The notes under the pieces are model-generated. The model did no database searches. It was not told where the DNA came from and saw only the letters and a list, made by a program, of their open reading frames with translations. Position numbers and translations under genes: made by a program. Shown here in pieces: positions 34,844 through 46,325 of a DNA stretch of 64,000 bases. Each line of letters opens with the position of its first letter. Within the stretch, counting starts at the first letter, position 1. Origin of the DNA: Cephalotus follicularis (lineage: Eukaryota; Streptophyta; Magnoliopsida; Oxalidales; Cephalotaceae); assembly GCA_001972305.1 (NCBI GenBank), contig BDDD01002681.1, positions 62,001 to 126,000 on the forward strand. Reading direction: 5' to 3'.

Positions 34844-35644
34844 TCAAAATAGAAATTCCTTTTTTTTTTTTTGAACTTGTTTACAAAAGTTTGTAAAGAA
34901 AGTAAATACTTCACTTTTATGTGCTAGAAAGAAAACCCATGTGTACCTAGAGTAGTCGTCAACAATAACATAAGCATAAGACTTACCACATAAGCTTCTT
35001 ATGTTTGTAGGTTCAAAAAGATCCATATGAAGTAGTTCGAGTGGCCTAGTAGTTGAGACAATGTTATTTGATTTAAAACTTGCTCTAGTTTGTTTTCCTT
35101 GTTCACAAGCGTCACAAATCTTATCTTTTTGAAAAATCAATTTAGGAAGACCTTTAACTATGTCATGCTTTAAGATTTTGGAAATAGTTCTCATATTAAC
35201 ATGTCCAAGTCTTCTATGCCACATCCAACTATCTTCATTTAAGGAGACAAGACATTTAACATTTTGGTTTTGAAGATCATCTATGTTTATTACATAAACA
35301 TTGCCTTCTCTTTGTCCTATAAACTTGGTGGTGTTATTGTTATTGTCAATGACTCTACATGATAAGTTTTCGAAAATAACTCTCCAATTCTTGTCACACA
35401 ATTGACTTATGCTCAAGAGATTGTGTTTGAGTCCTTTAACATGCAATACATTAGAAATAGTAACATGTTCAGTACTTATGGATCCGGTTCCAATGATTTT
35501 TCCTTTGGCGTTATCTCCAAAGGTTACGTTTCCTCCGTCTTTTGGTTCCCAAGTCATAAATAGACTATTGTCACCCGTCATATGTTTTGAACATCCGTTG
35601 TCGAGGTACCAATGATTCTTCTTTGATGATCTCTTCAGGCACAT
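34844..35644 (-). pseudogene. C1 protease and integrase N-terminal half
   Basis: 266 open codons. The protease shows HWYLDNGCSKHMTGD; the usual DSGCSKHM active-site triplet reads D-N-G, which may impair it. Next come VTISNVLHVKGLKHNLLS, the pre-integrase WMWHRRLGHVN with HHCC ligands (CDACEQGKQ), then the integrase core with D in LLHMDLFEPT and D in VIVDDYSRYTW. It ends in a lysine run at the poly-T stretch. It follows gag directly. Confidence 0.9.
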
Positions 35645-35659
35645 CTATAAAACAAATAT

Positions 35660-36086
35660 TTTAAGTTGAAGACTTTGCTACCCCAGTTGCTTTGGGTACA
35701 GGGGGGTTAGTGATAAACGTTCCTTTTGGAACCCATATAGTTCTTAACTTAAACATTTGATTCTTGAAGAACATGTTTCTCTTGTGCATGTCATTTTTCT
35801 TATGATAGCATCTGTGTGTAGTGTGACCATTTTTATTGCAATAGTGACAAGTTATACTAGATGAAATCTTTTTAGTATCTTTCTTTTTAAGATATTTTTG
35901 AAAATGCTTAACATTGTTAATCTCATCATAACCTAGGCCAGTTTTATTAAAAACACACCTTTGAATTCCTAAAAGATTATCTAGTTTTTCACTACTATTT
36001 GAAAACTTTGAAAACGCTTTCTTAAGAGCATCAACTTCTAATTTGAGAGTTTCTTTTTCTTTTTCAAGAGAAACGATCTTATCATC
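35660..36086 (-). pseudogene. C1 gag, C-terminal segment
   Basis: Continues C1 gag beyond the solo LTR. It starts DKIVSLEKEKETLKLEVDAL (coiled-coil-like), then NLLGIQRCVFNKTGLGYDE, a second zinc knuckle CHYCNKNGHTTHRC (about 35806-35848) and RTIWVPKGTF. The same order occurs in C2. It joins the 38652-39054 segment in frame once the solo LTR and one TSD copy are removed. Confidence 0.88.
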
Positions 36087-38651
36087 TGTAATAACCGCAA
36101 ATTTAATTAATGTATATTGATCCAATTTTAAAATAAAATATACATTTTTAATTGAGTTATTTGTCCAGTTCTAATAATTTCTGTGATTGGTAAATGTTTG
36201 GGATGAATTGAGGTACAATTGGTGAAAATCAAACTTAAGAAAACCCTAAACCAGCTCAAACAGCCGACTGTCGCAGGGCAACAACAGACTGTCTGATGCG
36301 TGGTGTGACAGTCGACTGCCTGTTGAAGACAGTCGACTTGAATGGTATAGAACAGGTGGCTGTGCATGCCTGTGTGACTGAACCAAAAGGCATTGCATAA
36401 GGGACAGGTGTTGAGCGAAGTCACCAGCTGCCAGAGCATGCAAAAAGGAATGCTTGCATGTCTTCTATCCCTCCTGCAACCTGCAGACAGGAGATGGGAA
36501 AAAGAGAAAGTGGATGTAACCAATGAACATGTGAGAGAGAGGAAAGAGAGGGTTGAGTAATGTAATCTGGTGAATTCAAAGGACCCTAAGCCTTTATATC
36601 AACTGTTTGATTTGAGGGTGAGTGTTAGAAAACACTGAAGATAGAGGAGAGTTGCTGGAGAAATTGATGGAGCTTGCATGTGGAAGGATTAGAACTCAAA
36701 GAGGGAATTGAAGCTTGGATTCTCTTGGTAAGTCCCCAATCCGAACTTACTGCTAATATGATAATGTAGCTAGAAGGAGGTTAGATACACCTTCTGCCAA
36801 CTTGATTAAAAGTTAACAAGTTTGAATTGTGTTATAAATGGTAAATGGCCCAATAGAGGTTGAAACTTATGATCCACTAGTTGGATATTAGGTTGTTAGT
36901 GGACTAAACGTATTAACGATAGTATAATATATCCACTGTGACATGAGAACAGATGGCTAAACCTGGGAATTAAGTTAGAATTAGAAGTTCTTTAATAATG
37001 TGAAAGAAGAGGTTGTAAAAGGATAGTTATGAGGTTAATGAATTATTGATGAACCACTATTATAACAGGAATTGTAGCTGGATAATTAGATAAACCTACT
37101 GGTTAGATGACTAAACCTTCGAACATGCATGATATAGATTAATTCTGCTGGAATTGAAGGATTGGTTGGTGGAAAAGGCTTGGAAACTCAAAGAGAGAGA
37201 TCAAACCCAATTGATCTTGGGATAGCAATTGAGGTAGGGGTAATGACATGTTTTTGGAAGATATATTATGCATATCATGTATGTTTAATTTCTGTTTGAT
37301 TGCATGTATTGATTGAGTTAGCATTTGGATATTAAAGATTATACCCTGCTACTGCCTGCATTTTCTGGGCAAAGCAGTCGACTGTTCTTCATGACACTCG
37401 ACTACTCAACCTATCCAGTCGACTGTTAAGAGACAACAGTCGACTGCTCAATCAAAACAACCGACTGTCCTGGGTTAAAGTTCTGATATAGGTCCTGTTT
37501 GGACCTAATTTAATTGCTGCTGTCTTTACTATTGTGTTGTATATGCTACTGTTAATTAGTATATACTAGTGGGTGTTATAAACCCTATTGTTTTCATGTT
37601 TCCAAAAATTGAACAAACTAAGTGCTATATGCACAATTCATGATATCAACTATCATTTTCAAATGAAAGCTTATTGTTAAAAGATCTACTGATTTTCCTC
37701 CTATGAGAGGTACCTACTGTTTTGTTCCCCAACTGGGAACCACTATTGTATTCATATCGTTTACCTCTTAAGAGATGTACGATTACTGGATTGTTATATG
37801 TTTCCACAAGAAAACAAATACTATATTGCATATTATACATATATGTAATATGATTATTGAACTGAATTGATTGTCTTCGTTATTGCTGATTAGTCGAGTG
37901 ATGGCAGATGTCACTGGCTAACGGAGGTGGTCCTATGTGCCAGGAGTTGGCTAGAGTACACACCAAAACTGCCTGCAATGCAGAGTTTGATTGTTAAATT
38001 GCCCGCTAATGCCGGTAGTAAATGTTACCTTATCTATCATCTTTGGAGTGTAGGGTGATAGATAGGTGGTGCACAGTTGGTGCTAGGAGTTAGCGACACA
38101 TGACACCCAAACCACAGTATGAATTGATTGTACCCTTGTGTGGTATTCTTGCATTTGTATTGTCTATGGCCACTTGGCATGATTGCTTATATATTGGATT
38201 ACTTAAATGTTATTTTAATATAAACTGTCATACATGTTGCATTCATATATTCCTTAGCATGCATTATCTTCCTACTTAGCCAAGTGAGGACAACGGCTAA
38301 CCCCTACAATTTCAGATTAAGCGAAGACTTTGGAGATTGCTACTGAAGCTTGGAGCGCTTCTATTTTTGACTTAAGGTTGTTATTTTTATGATGATGTAC
38401 CGTATTTTGTAATGAACGGTTCATACCCCGTTACGGTTGTACTTCCTTATGTATAAGGATGATTTATTTTGACTTGTACCTGCACGTAGTATGGGCTGCG
38501 TGCGAATGACTTATGTTTAATAATCCAGGCATGACTGCTTCCACTTATGTATTTGAATTGTTAATAATTATGCTGGATTATATTGCTAATTTCTGATATC
38601 ACCATATATGCTTGTCTTTAATGGTATGGGATAGCAAGGCGGGGTGTGACA
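36087..38651 (+). mobile_element. Solo LTR of the G2 family in C1 gag (perfect TSD tcatc)
   Basis: 2.57 kb from TGTAATAACCGC to GGCGGGGTGTGACA, flanked by tcatc at 36082-36086 and 38652-38656. It is related to the G2 LTRs but clearly diverged; shared blocks include the termini, GGTGGTCCTATGTGCCAGGA and the intron-like borders. It contains CAGTCGACTG palindromes in two clusters (36263-36335 and 37375-37465). Orientation is opposite to G2. No coding region is present. Confidence 0.92.
37234..38315 (+). other. Intron-like segment in the solo LTR
   Basis: Donor TTGAG|GTAGGGGTAATG at 37234. Acceptor CGGCTAACCCCTACAATTTCAG ends at 38315, with a CTAAC branch-like motif. It matches the borders in the LTR at 3131-6416 and in G2. 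Confidence 0.5.
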
Positions 38652-39054
38652 TCATCTATTGGCTTATATGTTAAACATTCTATCTCATGTTTTAAACTAG
38701 CATTTTCTTTATTAATCATCTTTATGTTCTTTTTTGGTGAGGCATTTTCTATACTAAATTGTTCAAGTAATTCAAGAAGTTCACTTACCTCGTTTTCATC
38801 TTCGTCTTCATCGAGATCGTCAATCGCCATCAATGCCAATTGTGCTACTTCTTGGTTCTCCACCTCTTCGGAGCTAGATTCATCAATGTCTGACCATGTA
38901 GCTAGCATTCCTTTCTTCCTTTTGATTGTTTCTTTGGCTTTCTTTAGTCACAAACATTCACTTCTGTAGTGTCCGGGTTTTTTGCATTCGAAACAAATGA
39001 TCTCTTCCTTCTTTGTGTCTGATTTTGAAGGAACTTGCTTTTTGTGGCTTATGC
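38652..39054 (-). pseudogene. C1 gag, middle segment
   Basis: The short gag stretch between the two gag insertions. It starts SHKKQVPSKSDTKKEE and carries the first zinc knuckle CFECKKPGHYRSEC (38956-38997), followed by L and a TGA. It then reads GMLATWSDIDESSSEE and an acidic DLDEDEDENEVSELLE region before TYKPIDD at the solo-LTR border. The stop looks like a CGA-to-TGA change. Confidence 0.9.
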
Positions 39055-41636
39055 TGTCACACCCCGCCTTCCAGTAAGAGACAACATATATGGTGATATC
39101 AGTTATAAATAATAATCTAGCATTCAACAATTAAACAACATTCATTTAACATAAGCAGAAGTACTCCATTTGCAGGATTATAAAATTATCCGCACGCAGC
39201 CCATACTACGTGCTTATACAAAACCAACAAATATCCTTTTACATATTGGAAATGTAAAACAACAACAACGGATTATGATCGTTCATTTCAATACAAAACA
39301 TAAAGAATAACAACCTTAATAAAATAGAAGCTCTCCAATAAAGCTTCAGCAGCACTTCCCCGAACGCCTTCACTTAATCTGAAATTGTATGGGGTTAGTC
39401 GTTGCCCTCACTTGGCTAAGTAGGAATAAAGCATGATAAAGAATATATAAATGTAACATGCATGTCTGTTATATGAAATAACATATATATAAGTATTCCA
39501 ATATATATAAGCAACCATGCCAAGTGGCCATAGACAATACAATTCAGGAATACCGCACAAGGGTAAAATCAACCAATACAGTGGTTTGGCTGTCACATGT
39601 CGCAAACTCCTAGCACCAACTGTGCACCACCTAACTATCACCCTACACTCCGAAGATGATAGATCAGGACAATTCTGTCGGCATTTAGCGGGCAGGTAGC
39701 ATCAGGATCTACATTTCAGATAAGTGTGGTGGAAGCTCTAGCAAACTCCTGGCACATAGGACCACCCCGTAGCCAGTGATGTCTCCTATCACTCGACTAA
39801 CAACAATAACATAGACAAACAATTCAATCAATTGAATAGGAATTGTTACATATATTTATAATATTCAATATAAAAGTTGCTTTCTTTAGAAATAATTTTA
39901 CAGTTCAGTGACCGTACCTCTCGTTGGAGGAAACGGTATTCAGTACGGTAGATGTGCCTCTCATGGGAGGAAAATCAGAAATTATTTGACAATACGTTTT
40001 CATTTTGGAAACAATAAGGAAAACTAGTATTTGTGCTTATAGCACTATTTGGTCCAATCATTGATTTTTAAGGGTAACAATAGTATTTATGAATACTTAT
40101 CAGCTATACAGAATGTATAACCACATCAATAACAGCATCAGAACAATCAATTCAAGGGTTCAACAAGATGTTAGCATACCCTAGTCATTCTTGCACAACT
40201 TCTCACAATGAGTACATAAGTTGTTTACCTTCAGTAATATAACTACCTAAGGCCAGGATTGATTGTTACAATCATCCCACGTGGAGGCCAGGGTAATTAC
40301 ACACAATTATAAGCCTAACAGCGGCTAATTTTTGTATTTGTCCTCTAACAGTCGGCTGTTAATAAGAATAGCCGGCTGTTTTAATTAGGTAGTCGACTGT
40401 TTGTCCTTAACAGTCGACTGGTTACATTGAGTAGTCGACTATTGGGATTAAACAGTCTACTGTTCTTGTCCAGAATCGCCAGGCAGCAGTTTTACATAAC
40501 AGGGCATGCATGCTCACAATCCAATTTCAATCAATCCATAACATGCAATCATTCAGAAACATCCATGCATGATATACATATTATATCTCCTAAAGCATGT
40601 CAAAACCCCTACCTCAAATTGCTATCCCAGAATCAATCGGATTGATTCTTCTCTTATGTTCAACTCTTTACACCAACTTCCAATTTCCCGCAATTTAATC
40701 TACTTGCATGTAAACAGTAGGTGTAACATTAAAAATCAGTAGGTTTATGAGGTGTTTAATCATGACAGCAACAAGTGAGGTCGAATCAATAGCTTGCCAA
40801 TGAAAATCTAAGCTCCAACTCACTTTGTACACTCCAACCTCAACATGCAAAGTTCCAGAAATCTAATCCAAGAGCTGGATGTTAACAGCACCTATATGCA
40901 TGCATTTATGCCTACCTAGAACTTGTATATCTAGTCACCAGTAACATAAGTCGAGCTAAGATCTTACCCGATGATTTGAGCTCCGAATTCCCCTTTAAAA
41001 ACTCCCTGCATCAACTTGCCAACAGCTACTATCCAATGCATTTCCTTCTCTCTCAAGTGTTTCCAACACTCCTCTCCATTCCTCAGTAGCTGATATAAGG
41101 GTTTCAAAGTCTTAGAACTCGTCAGATTGCATTAATTCAGCCTCCCCTGTTTTCTCTTCTCCCTCCTACATGCACCTCTTCTCACTCTTTTCTCTTCTGT
41201 TTTGCAGGTTGCAGGTCTGCAGGGGGAATAGAGGGCATGCAAGGCATCACCCTTGCATGTTGTTACAGCTGGTGGCATGCATACAATACATGTCCATTGC
41301 ATGCCATGCCTCTGCTCTGTCTTGTTCCATGCATAGACACTTGTCCTATGCCATACCAATCGACTGTATTTACTTTGCAGTCGACTGTCCACCCCGCGCA
41401 TTAACCAGTGGACTATTCCCCTATGACAGTCAGTTGTTCCTCCATAAACTAGGCAGTCGACTGTTACCCTGTGACAGTCGACTGTAGGTGGCTGATTTTG
41501 GGTTATTTAAGTTTATTCCCTCAATTAAATTCAGAACCACAATTCATATAACAATTGAACATTAAAATTCAATGTAAGTGCATATTTTATTCATCAAGAG
41601 TAGAATGTACACGAATTGCGAATTGTGGTTATTACA
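39055..41636 (-). mobile_element. 3' LTR of G2
   Basis: TGTCACACCCCGCC to GGTTATTACA, 2.58 kb; in sense TGTAATAACC...GGTGTGACA. It contains CAGTCGACTG palindrome clusters at about 40358-40460 and 41366-41485 and the intron-like segment 39379-40612. A CT-rich stretch lies near 41150-41200. Confidence 0.95.
39379..40612 (-). other. Intron-like segment in the G2 3' LTR
   Basis: On the minus strand the donor is TTGAG|GTAGGGG at 40612 and the acceptor is CGACTAACCCCATACAATTTCAG ending at 39379. Confidence 0.5.
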
Positions 41637-41648
41637 TTCCCCCCTCTT
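41637..41648 (-). promoter_or_regulatory. Polypurine tract of G2
   Basis: The minus strand reads AAGAGGGGGGAA immediately before the TGTAATAACC LTR start. Confidence 0.85.
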
Positions 41649-41676
41649 AAAGAAAATCCGTCCCCGAATTTAGCCT

Positions 41677-42030
41677 TTACATTCCGAACAAGTGAGGAAA
41701 TGTCTCCATCATTCCGTCTTCACGCTCCCACGTAGCTTCCTCTGGTCTATGAAAATGCCATAGTACTTTTTCCATAGGAATAGTCTTATTCCTCAGCACC
41801 TTCTCCATTCATTCCACGATCCTCGTCGGCTTCTCTTCATAAGACAATTTATTGCTGATGAATCCAGGGTCGTAGTTCAATATGTAAGATGGATCAGGCA
41901 CGTATTTACGTAACATGGAAACATGAAATACGTTATGCGCACCCGACAAACTGGGTGGTAGTGCAATCTGATATGCCACATCCCCCACTCTTTCCAGTAT
42001 CTCATAAGGTCCAATATACCTTGGAGCCAA
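41677..42030 (-). pseudogene. G2 integrase GPY/F module and chromodomain
   Basis: Contains IGPYEILERVGDVAYQ and HNVFHVSMLRKYVPDPS, then, after one in-frame stop, VLRNKTIPMEKVLWHFHRPE and EATWEREDGMMETFPHLFGM, a complete Tekay-type chromodomain ending at a stop at 41677. This sequence type marks the element as a chromovirus. Confidence 0.9.
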
Positions 42031-42429
42031 CTTCCCCTTGAGGCCAAAACGGTGTATTCCCTTCTAAGGTGAGATCTTCTGGAAAACATGATCCCCGTTC
42101 TTGAATTCTAGCTTCCTTCTTCTTATATCGGCGTAACTCTTCTGCCGACTTTGTGCAGCTAGCAGTCTCTTCTTGATTATTTCCACTTTATTAGTGGTCT
42201 CTTGTACCAAGTCGGGTCCTAGCACTTGTCTCTCACCCACTTCGTCCTAGCAAATAGGCGATCTGCACTTTCTCCCATAAAAGGCTTCATAGGGAGCCAT
42301 TCCAATACTGGTGTGATAGCTTTTGTTGTAAGAGAACTCAATCAGTGATAGATGATCCTCCCAACTCCCAGCAAAATCAATCATGCAAGCCCGTAGCATA
42401 TCCTCCAGAGTCTTAATGGTACGCTTGGA

Positions 42430-42996
42430 CTATCCTTCGGTTTGTGGGTGGAACGCAGTACTAAAGTTCAATGTTGTTCCCATTGCCGCTTGGAACTTCT
42501 TCCAAAGTCTTGAAGTGAATCTAGTATCTCGGTCACAAACTATATTGACCGGCACTCCATGCAATCTCACTATCTCCCGGATATACAATTGAGCCAACTT
42601 CTCGATAGAATACGTCATGTTCATTGGAAGAAAGTGAGCAGACTTATTGAGTCTGTCCACTACAACCCACACTGCTTCATGCTGATTTCGCGACCTTGGT
42701 AATCCCGACACGAAGCCCATGGTCACATGCACCCATTTCCACTCAACCACTGGTAACGATTGTAGCAGTCTCGCAGGTTTCTGATGTTCAGCCTTCACTC
42801 TCTGACAGGTCAAACATCTTGCTACGTATTCAGTAATCTCTCTTTTCATACCACACCACGAGGAGTTCTTTTTTAGTTCATGCCACATCTTGGAATTTCT
42901 CGGGTGAACACTGTATTTTGACTTGTGGGCTTGCTGCAATAGCTCATTCCCGATGCTCTTGTCATCCGGAACACATATCCTTCCTCGGAACCTCAA
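42430..42996 (-). pseudogene. G2 integrase
   Basis: The zinc-binding N-terminus shows AHKSKYSVHP and CLTCQRVKAEHQKPARLL. In the catalytic core the first Asp is changed (MGFVSGLP instead of MDFVSGLP), the second is present (CDRDTRF), and the third region reads TEG*SKRT, with a stop and Lys in place of the catalytic Glu. The enzyme is dead. The remainder (42031-42429) continues as a degenerate integrase C-terminal part with stops. Confidence 0.9.
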
Positions 42997-43056
42997 TATT
43001 CCATCAGTAGGGATGGAGAATTCAGAATCAGTGTCTAGATTCTCACAAATACTCCA

Positions 43057-43700
43057 TTACTCGGTGTCACTGTACTGAGCAGTCAGAATACGATCCAGAA
43101 GTTCCAGTTGTGCTCTAATATTTGCCACAATAACTCCTCGGGAAACCATGAATGGATTCCATCTCTGAAATTCCTCCAATAGCTCCCACTGTGAAACCAT
43201 TGCTCCGGCAATCATTGCCTTGCGACTCAGCGCATCTACCACTACATTAGCCTTCCCTAGGTGGTATTGAATGTTGCAGTTGTAATCATTAAAGAATTCC
43301 ACCCATCGTCTCTGTCTTATGTTGAGCTCCTTCTGGGAAAACAAATACTTTAAACATTTATGGTCAGTGAAGATCTCAAATTGGGCACCATAGAGGTAGT
43401 GTCTCCATTTCTGCAAGGCGAATACTATGGCTACTAACTCAAGATCGTGTACGGGATAATTTTCTTCATACGACTTTAACTTTCTCGATGCGTATGCGAC
43501 TACCCTACCATGTTACATAAGGACGCATCCCAATCCTTTCCCATAAGCATCAGTATACACAGTGAAACCCTCTTTACCTTCCAGTAATGCCAACACTGGA
43601 GCCGAAATCAACCATCTATTCAACTCTTGGAAACTTTCCTCACAAGAATCATCCCACACAAAATTTGACTTCTTTTGAGTCAACTGTGTCAATAACGTAG
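43057..43700 (-). pseudogene. G2 RNase H
   Basis: Shows [55 protein letters not shown] and [17 protein letters not shown]. One stop replaces Gln before [11 protein letters not shown]. The part below about 43200 continues into the linker before integrase. Confidence 0.85.
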
Positions 43701-43728
43701 CAAGCTTCGAAAACCCCTTGATGAACCT

Positions 43729-45057
43729 TCAGTAGTAGCCAGCCAATCCCAAGAAGCTATGAACCTCAGTAACGCTCCTCGGTTGGGGACAATCAACAAT
43801 ACTCTCTATCTTCGAAGGATCTACCAACAATCCTTCACTCAACACAATGTGACCTAGGAAAGTCACATCATCCAGCCAAAACTCACACTTGCTGAATTTG
43901 GCGTATAGTTGTTCCTTCCGTAATGTCTGCAATACAATCCTCAACTGGTGCATGTGTTCCTCAATGCTCCTCGAATAAATCAGGATGTCGTCTAGGAATA
44001 TAACGACAAACTGGTCAAGATAAGGCTAGAACACTCTGTTCATCAAACACATAAATGCTGCAGGAGCATTTGTCAAGCCAAATGGCAGTATCAGAAATTC
44101 GTAATGCCCATATCTGGTTCGAAATGCGGTCTTCTCCACATCACCTTCCCGGATTCTCAACTGATGATAACCTATTCTCAGGTCAAGTTTGGAGAATACA
44201 GTAGAGCCTTGCAATTGGTCAAACAATTCCTCGATATGTAGCAGAGGATACTTGTTCTTTACAGTTACCTGATTCAACAGCTTGTAATCGATGCATAGCC
44301 ACATCGATCCATCCTTCTTTTTCACAAACAGGACCGGTGCTCCCCACGGTGATACACTCGGTCTGATGAAGTCCTTATCAAGATAATCCTGTAATTGAGT
44401 CTTTAGCTCCTTCAGTTTAGTAGGAGCCATCCGGTACGGAGCTTTTGATATAGGAGCAGTCCCAGGCAATAGTTCAATGCTGAACTCTATATCTCTCTCC
44501 GGTGGCAACGAAGTGAGATCATCTGGAAATACATCAAGAAAATCGCATACAATAGGAACTTGTTCAATGCTAGGCGTACCTTTCGTGTGATCGATCACAT
44601 ACGCCAAATAGCCTTCACATCCTTGCTTGAGATACTTTTGTGCTCGAGTATACGAAATGGTCGGAGCATAAAAATTCTTCTCTCCAAAAAACTTGCACTC
44701 AGTCCCATCTTGAAGAAAAAAGGTCATCATCTTGTTATAGCAATCAACACAAGCACGATGAGCATACAGCCAGTCCATCCCCAAGATCACATTAAAATCC
44801 CGGATAGGCAACACTATCAAGTCAGCAGATAACTGAATCCCAGCTACCATCATCTCACAATCTTTCATTATAGGATCCGATAGAAGACAAGTACCCGCTG
44901 GAGTACTCACCTCTAAAACATAAGGTGAACTAGAAGTCACACCATGCAAGTTGCAAGTCAACTCAGATGCAATGAATGAATGTGTCGCACCAGGATCAAT
45001 CAATACATGAGCTAGTATGCCTACCTCCCACAACAGTAGTAGATTCTGGCACATCAT
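43729..45057 (-). pseudogene. G2 protease and reverse transcriptase
   Basis: 343 open codons (45057-44026) hold the protease with [12 protein letters not shown] (D-P-G) and [18 protein letters not shown], then RT blocks [45 protein letters not shown] and [10 protein letters not shown]. After a TAG the frame continues with the catalytic [14 protein letters not shown] (LDD instead of the usual IDD, both Asp kept), [17 protein letters not shown] and SFLGLAGYY. Protease and RT are fused as in other gypsy Pol proteins. Confidence 0.92.
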
Positions 45058-45179
45058 CTCTAGATCAGGTGTAGACCCTACCTTTCACAATCCCTTTCCC
45101 AGTATCCTTCCGCGGTTAAGCAGCCACAGCACTACCACTAGCACCAGCACTTCCCTGTTTGCCGCGTGCTTGATCTCTC

Positions 45180-46245
45180 ATCATTGGACAACCATTCAGC
45201 ATATGTTCTTGTGAACCACACCTCAAGCATTTCCCCATATTTTTCCAGCACTCAGTCTCATCATGGTTCTGGCAACCACAAAAGGTACATCCACCCGAAT
45301 TATGTTGATCGCTTTGGTTAGGAGTTCTTGATCGTGAATTCCTGCATCGAGAACCTCCTTGACCTTTGTTGTTAGACCTTATCGACTTAGCAAGATTATT
45401 ACTCCCCTACCCCTGTGACTGTGCGGGCCTTGATTGATTGGTACGAGACCGCTCCGCTCTCCTTTCATTAGCATCGGCTTCCAGAATCATCGCCTTTTCA
45501 GCAATATCTACAAAAGAAGTTAGTTGTAGCAATAACAGTTTAGACCTGATGTCAGGTCGAAGGCCTTTTAGAAACCTTCGGATCATTTGTGATTCACCCT
45601 CCACCAGATAGGGTGTATGTCTTTCCAACTCCACAAATCTAGTCTGGTACTGAGCTACCGTCATATCCCTTTGACGTAACTCCATCAGCTCGGTCTCCCT
45701 CCGATCACGCTCTATCTGTGGTACATAATCCTGTCAAGTCTACGAGATTCCCACTTTGCTTCAATCCTTTCCCACCAATAGGTAGCCTCGCCCCATAAGC
45801 GGTATACAGCAAAGTTGAGTTTCTGCTCATCAGTACACTCTAAGGCGGGAAATATTTTCTCAGAGTCCCTAATCCACTGCTCGGCCACAGTAGCATTCAG
45901 CTCACCATTGAATATTGGAGGATTCTGTCTCATGAACCGCTCCAAATCTTTGCCAAATCCACCAGTATGACAAGCTTCAGGAGCCTGCTGATAGGCTCGG
46001 TTAGCCTCGTACATCTGCCGTATCTGTACCATGTTAGCCGCATTAGCTTCCATCTTCTGCTGGAAGAGGTCTTCCATGCGGTCAAAATTACTCCTCTCTT
46101 CTTGTACAGGAGGAATATTCACTCCTTCATTCGCTGGCGGATCATGTTCGTGCACTGGCGGTGCATTGACTCCTTCGTCGTCTCTACGCCTTCCTCTTCT
46201 ACCTCTTCGTAGGTCCATTCGGTTTCCTATGTGGGATGACATAAT
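45180..46245 (-). pseudogene. G2 gag
   Basis: Starts MSSHIGNRMDLRRGRRGRR or at the Met a few codons on. It carries RFMRQNPPIFNGELNATVAE, WIRDSEKIFPALEC and WGEATYWWERIEAKW of the gag domain; a shift near 45700 leads to MTVAQYQTRFVELERHTPY and FLKGLRPDIRSKL. The nucleocapsid has two knuckles, CTFCGCQNHDETECW and CLRCGSQEHMLNGCP (about 45185-45297), with stops between it and the capsid. This forms the particle shell and binds RNA. Confidence 0.88.
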
Positions 46246-46310
46246 CATTAGGGAAACAATCCACTTAATTACCAAGAAACTTATCCCAGCGATAGCTTAT
46301 TTAGAAATAA

Positions 46311-46322
46311 GCTCTGATACCA
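46311..46322 (-). promoter_or_regulatory. Primer binding site of G2
   Basis: The minus strand reads TGGTATCAGAGC three bases after the LTR end, complementary to initiator methionine tRNA. Confidence 0.92.
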
Positions 46323-46325
46323 TGC

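Noticed and set aside
41170-41487. 105-codon frame, repeated at 48443-48760
   Set aside because: It occurs in both G2 LTRs at the promoter side and covers the palindrome cluster; conservation reflects LTR identity, not coding.
46311-46322. tRNA-like TGGTATCAGAGC sequences (also at 6469, 22457 and 49758)
   Set aside because: These are short primer binding sites next to LTRs, not tRNA genes; no cloverleaf is present.
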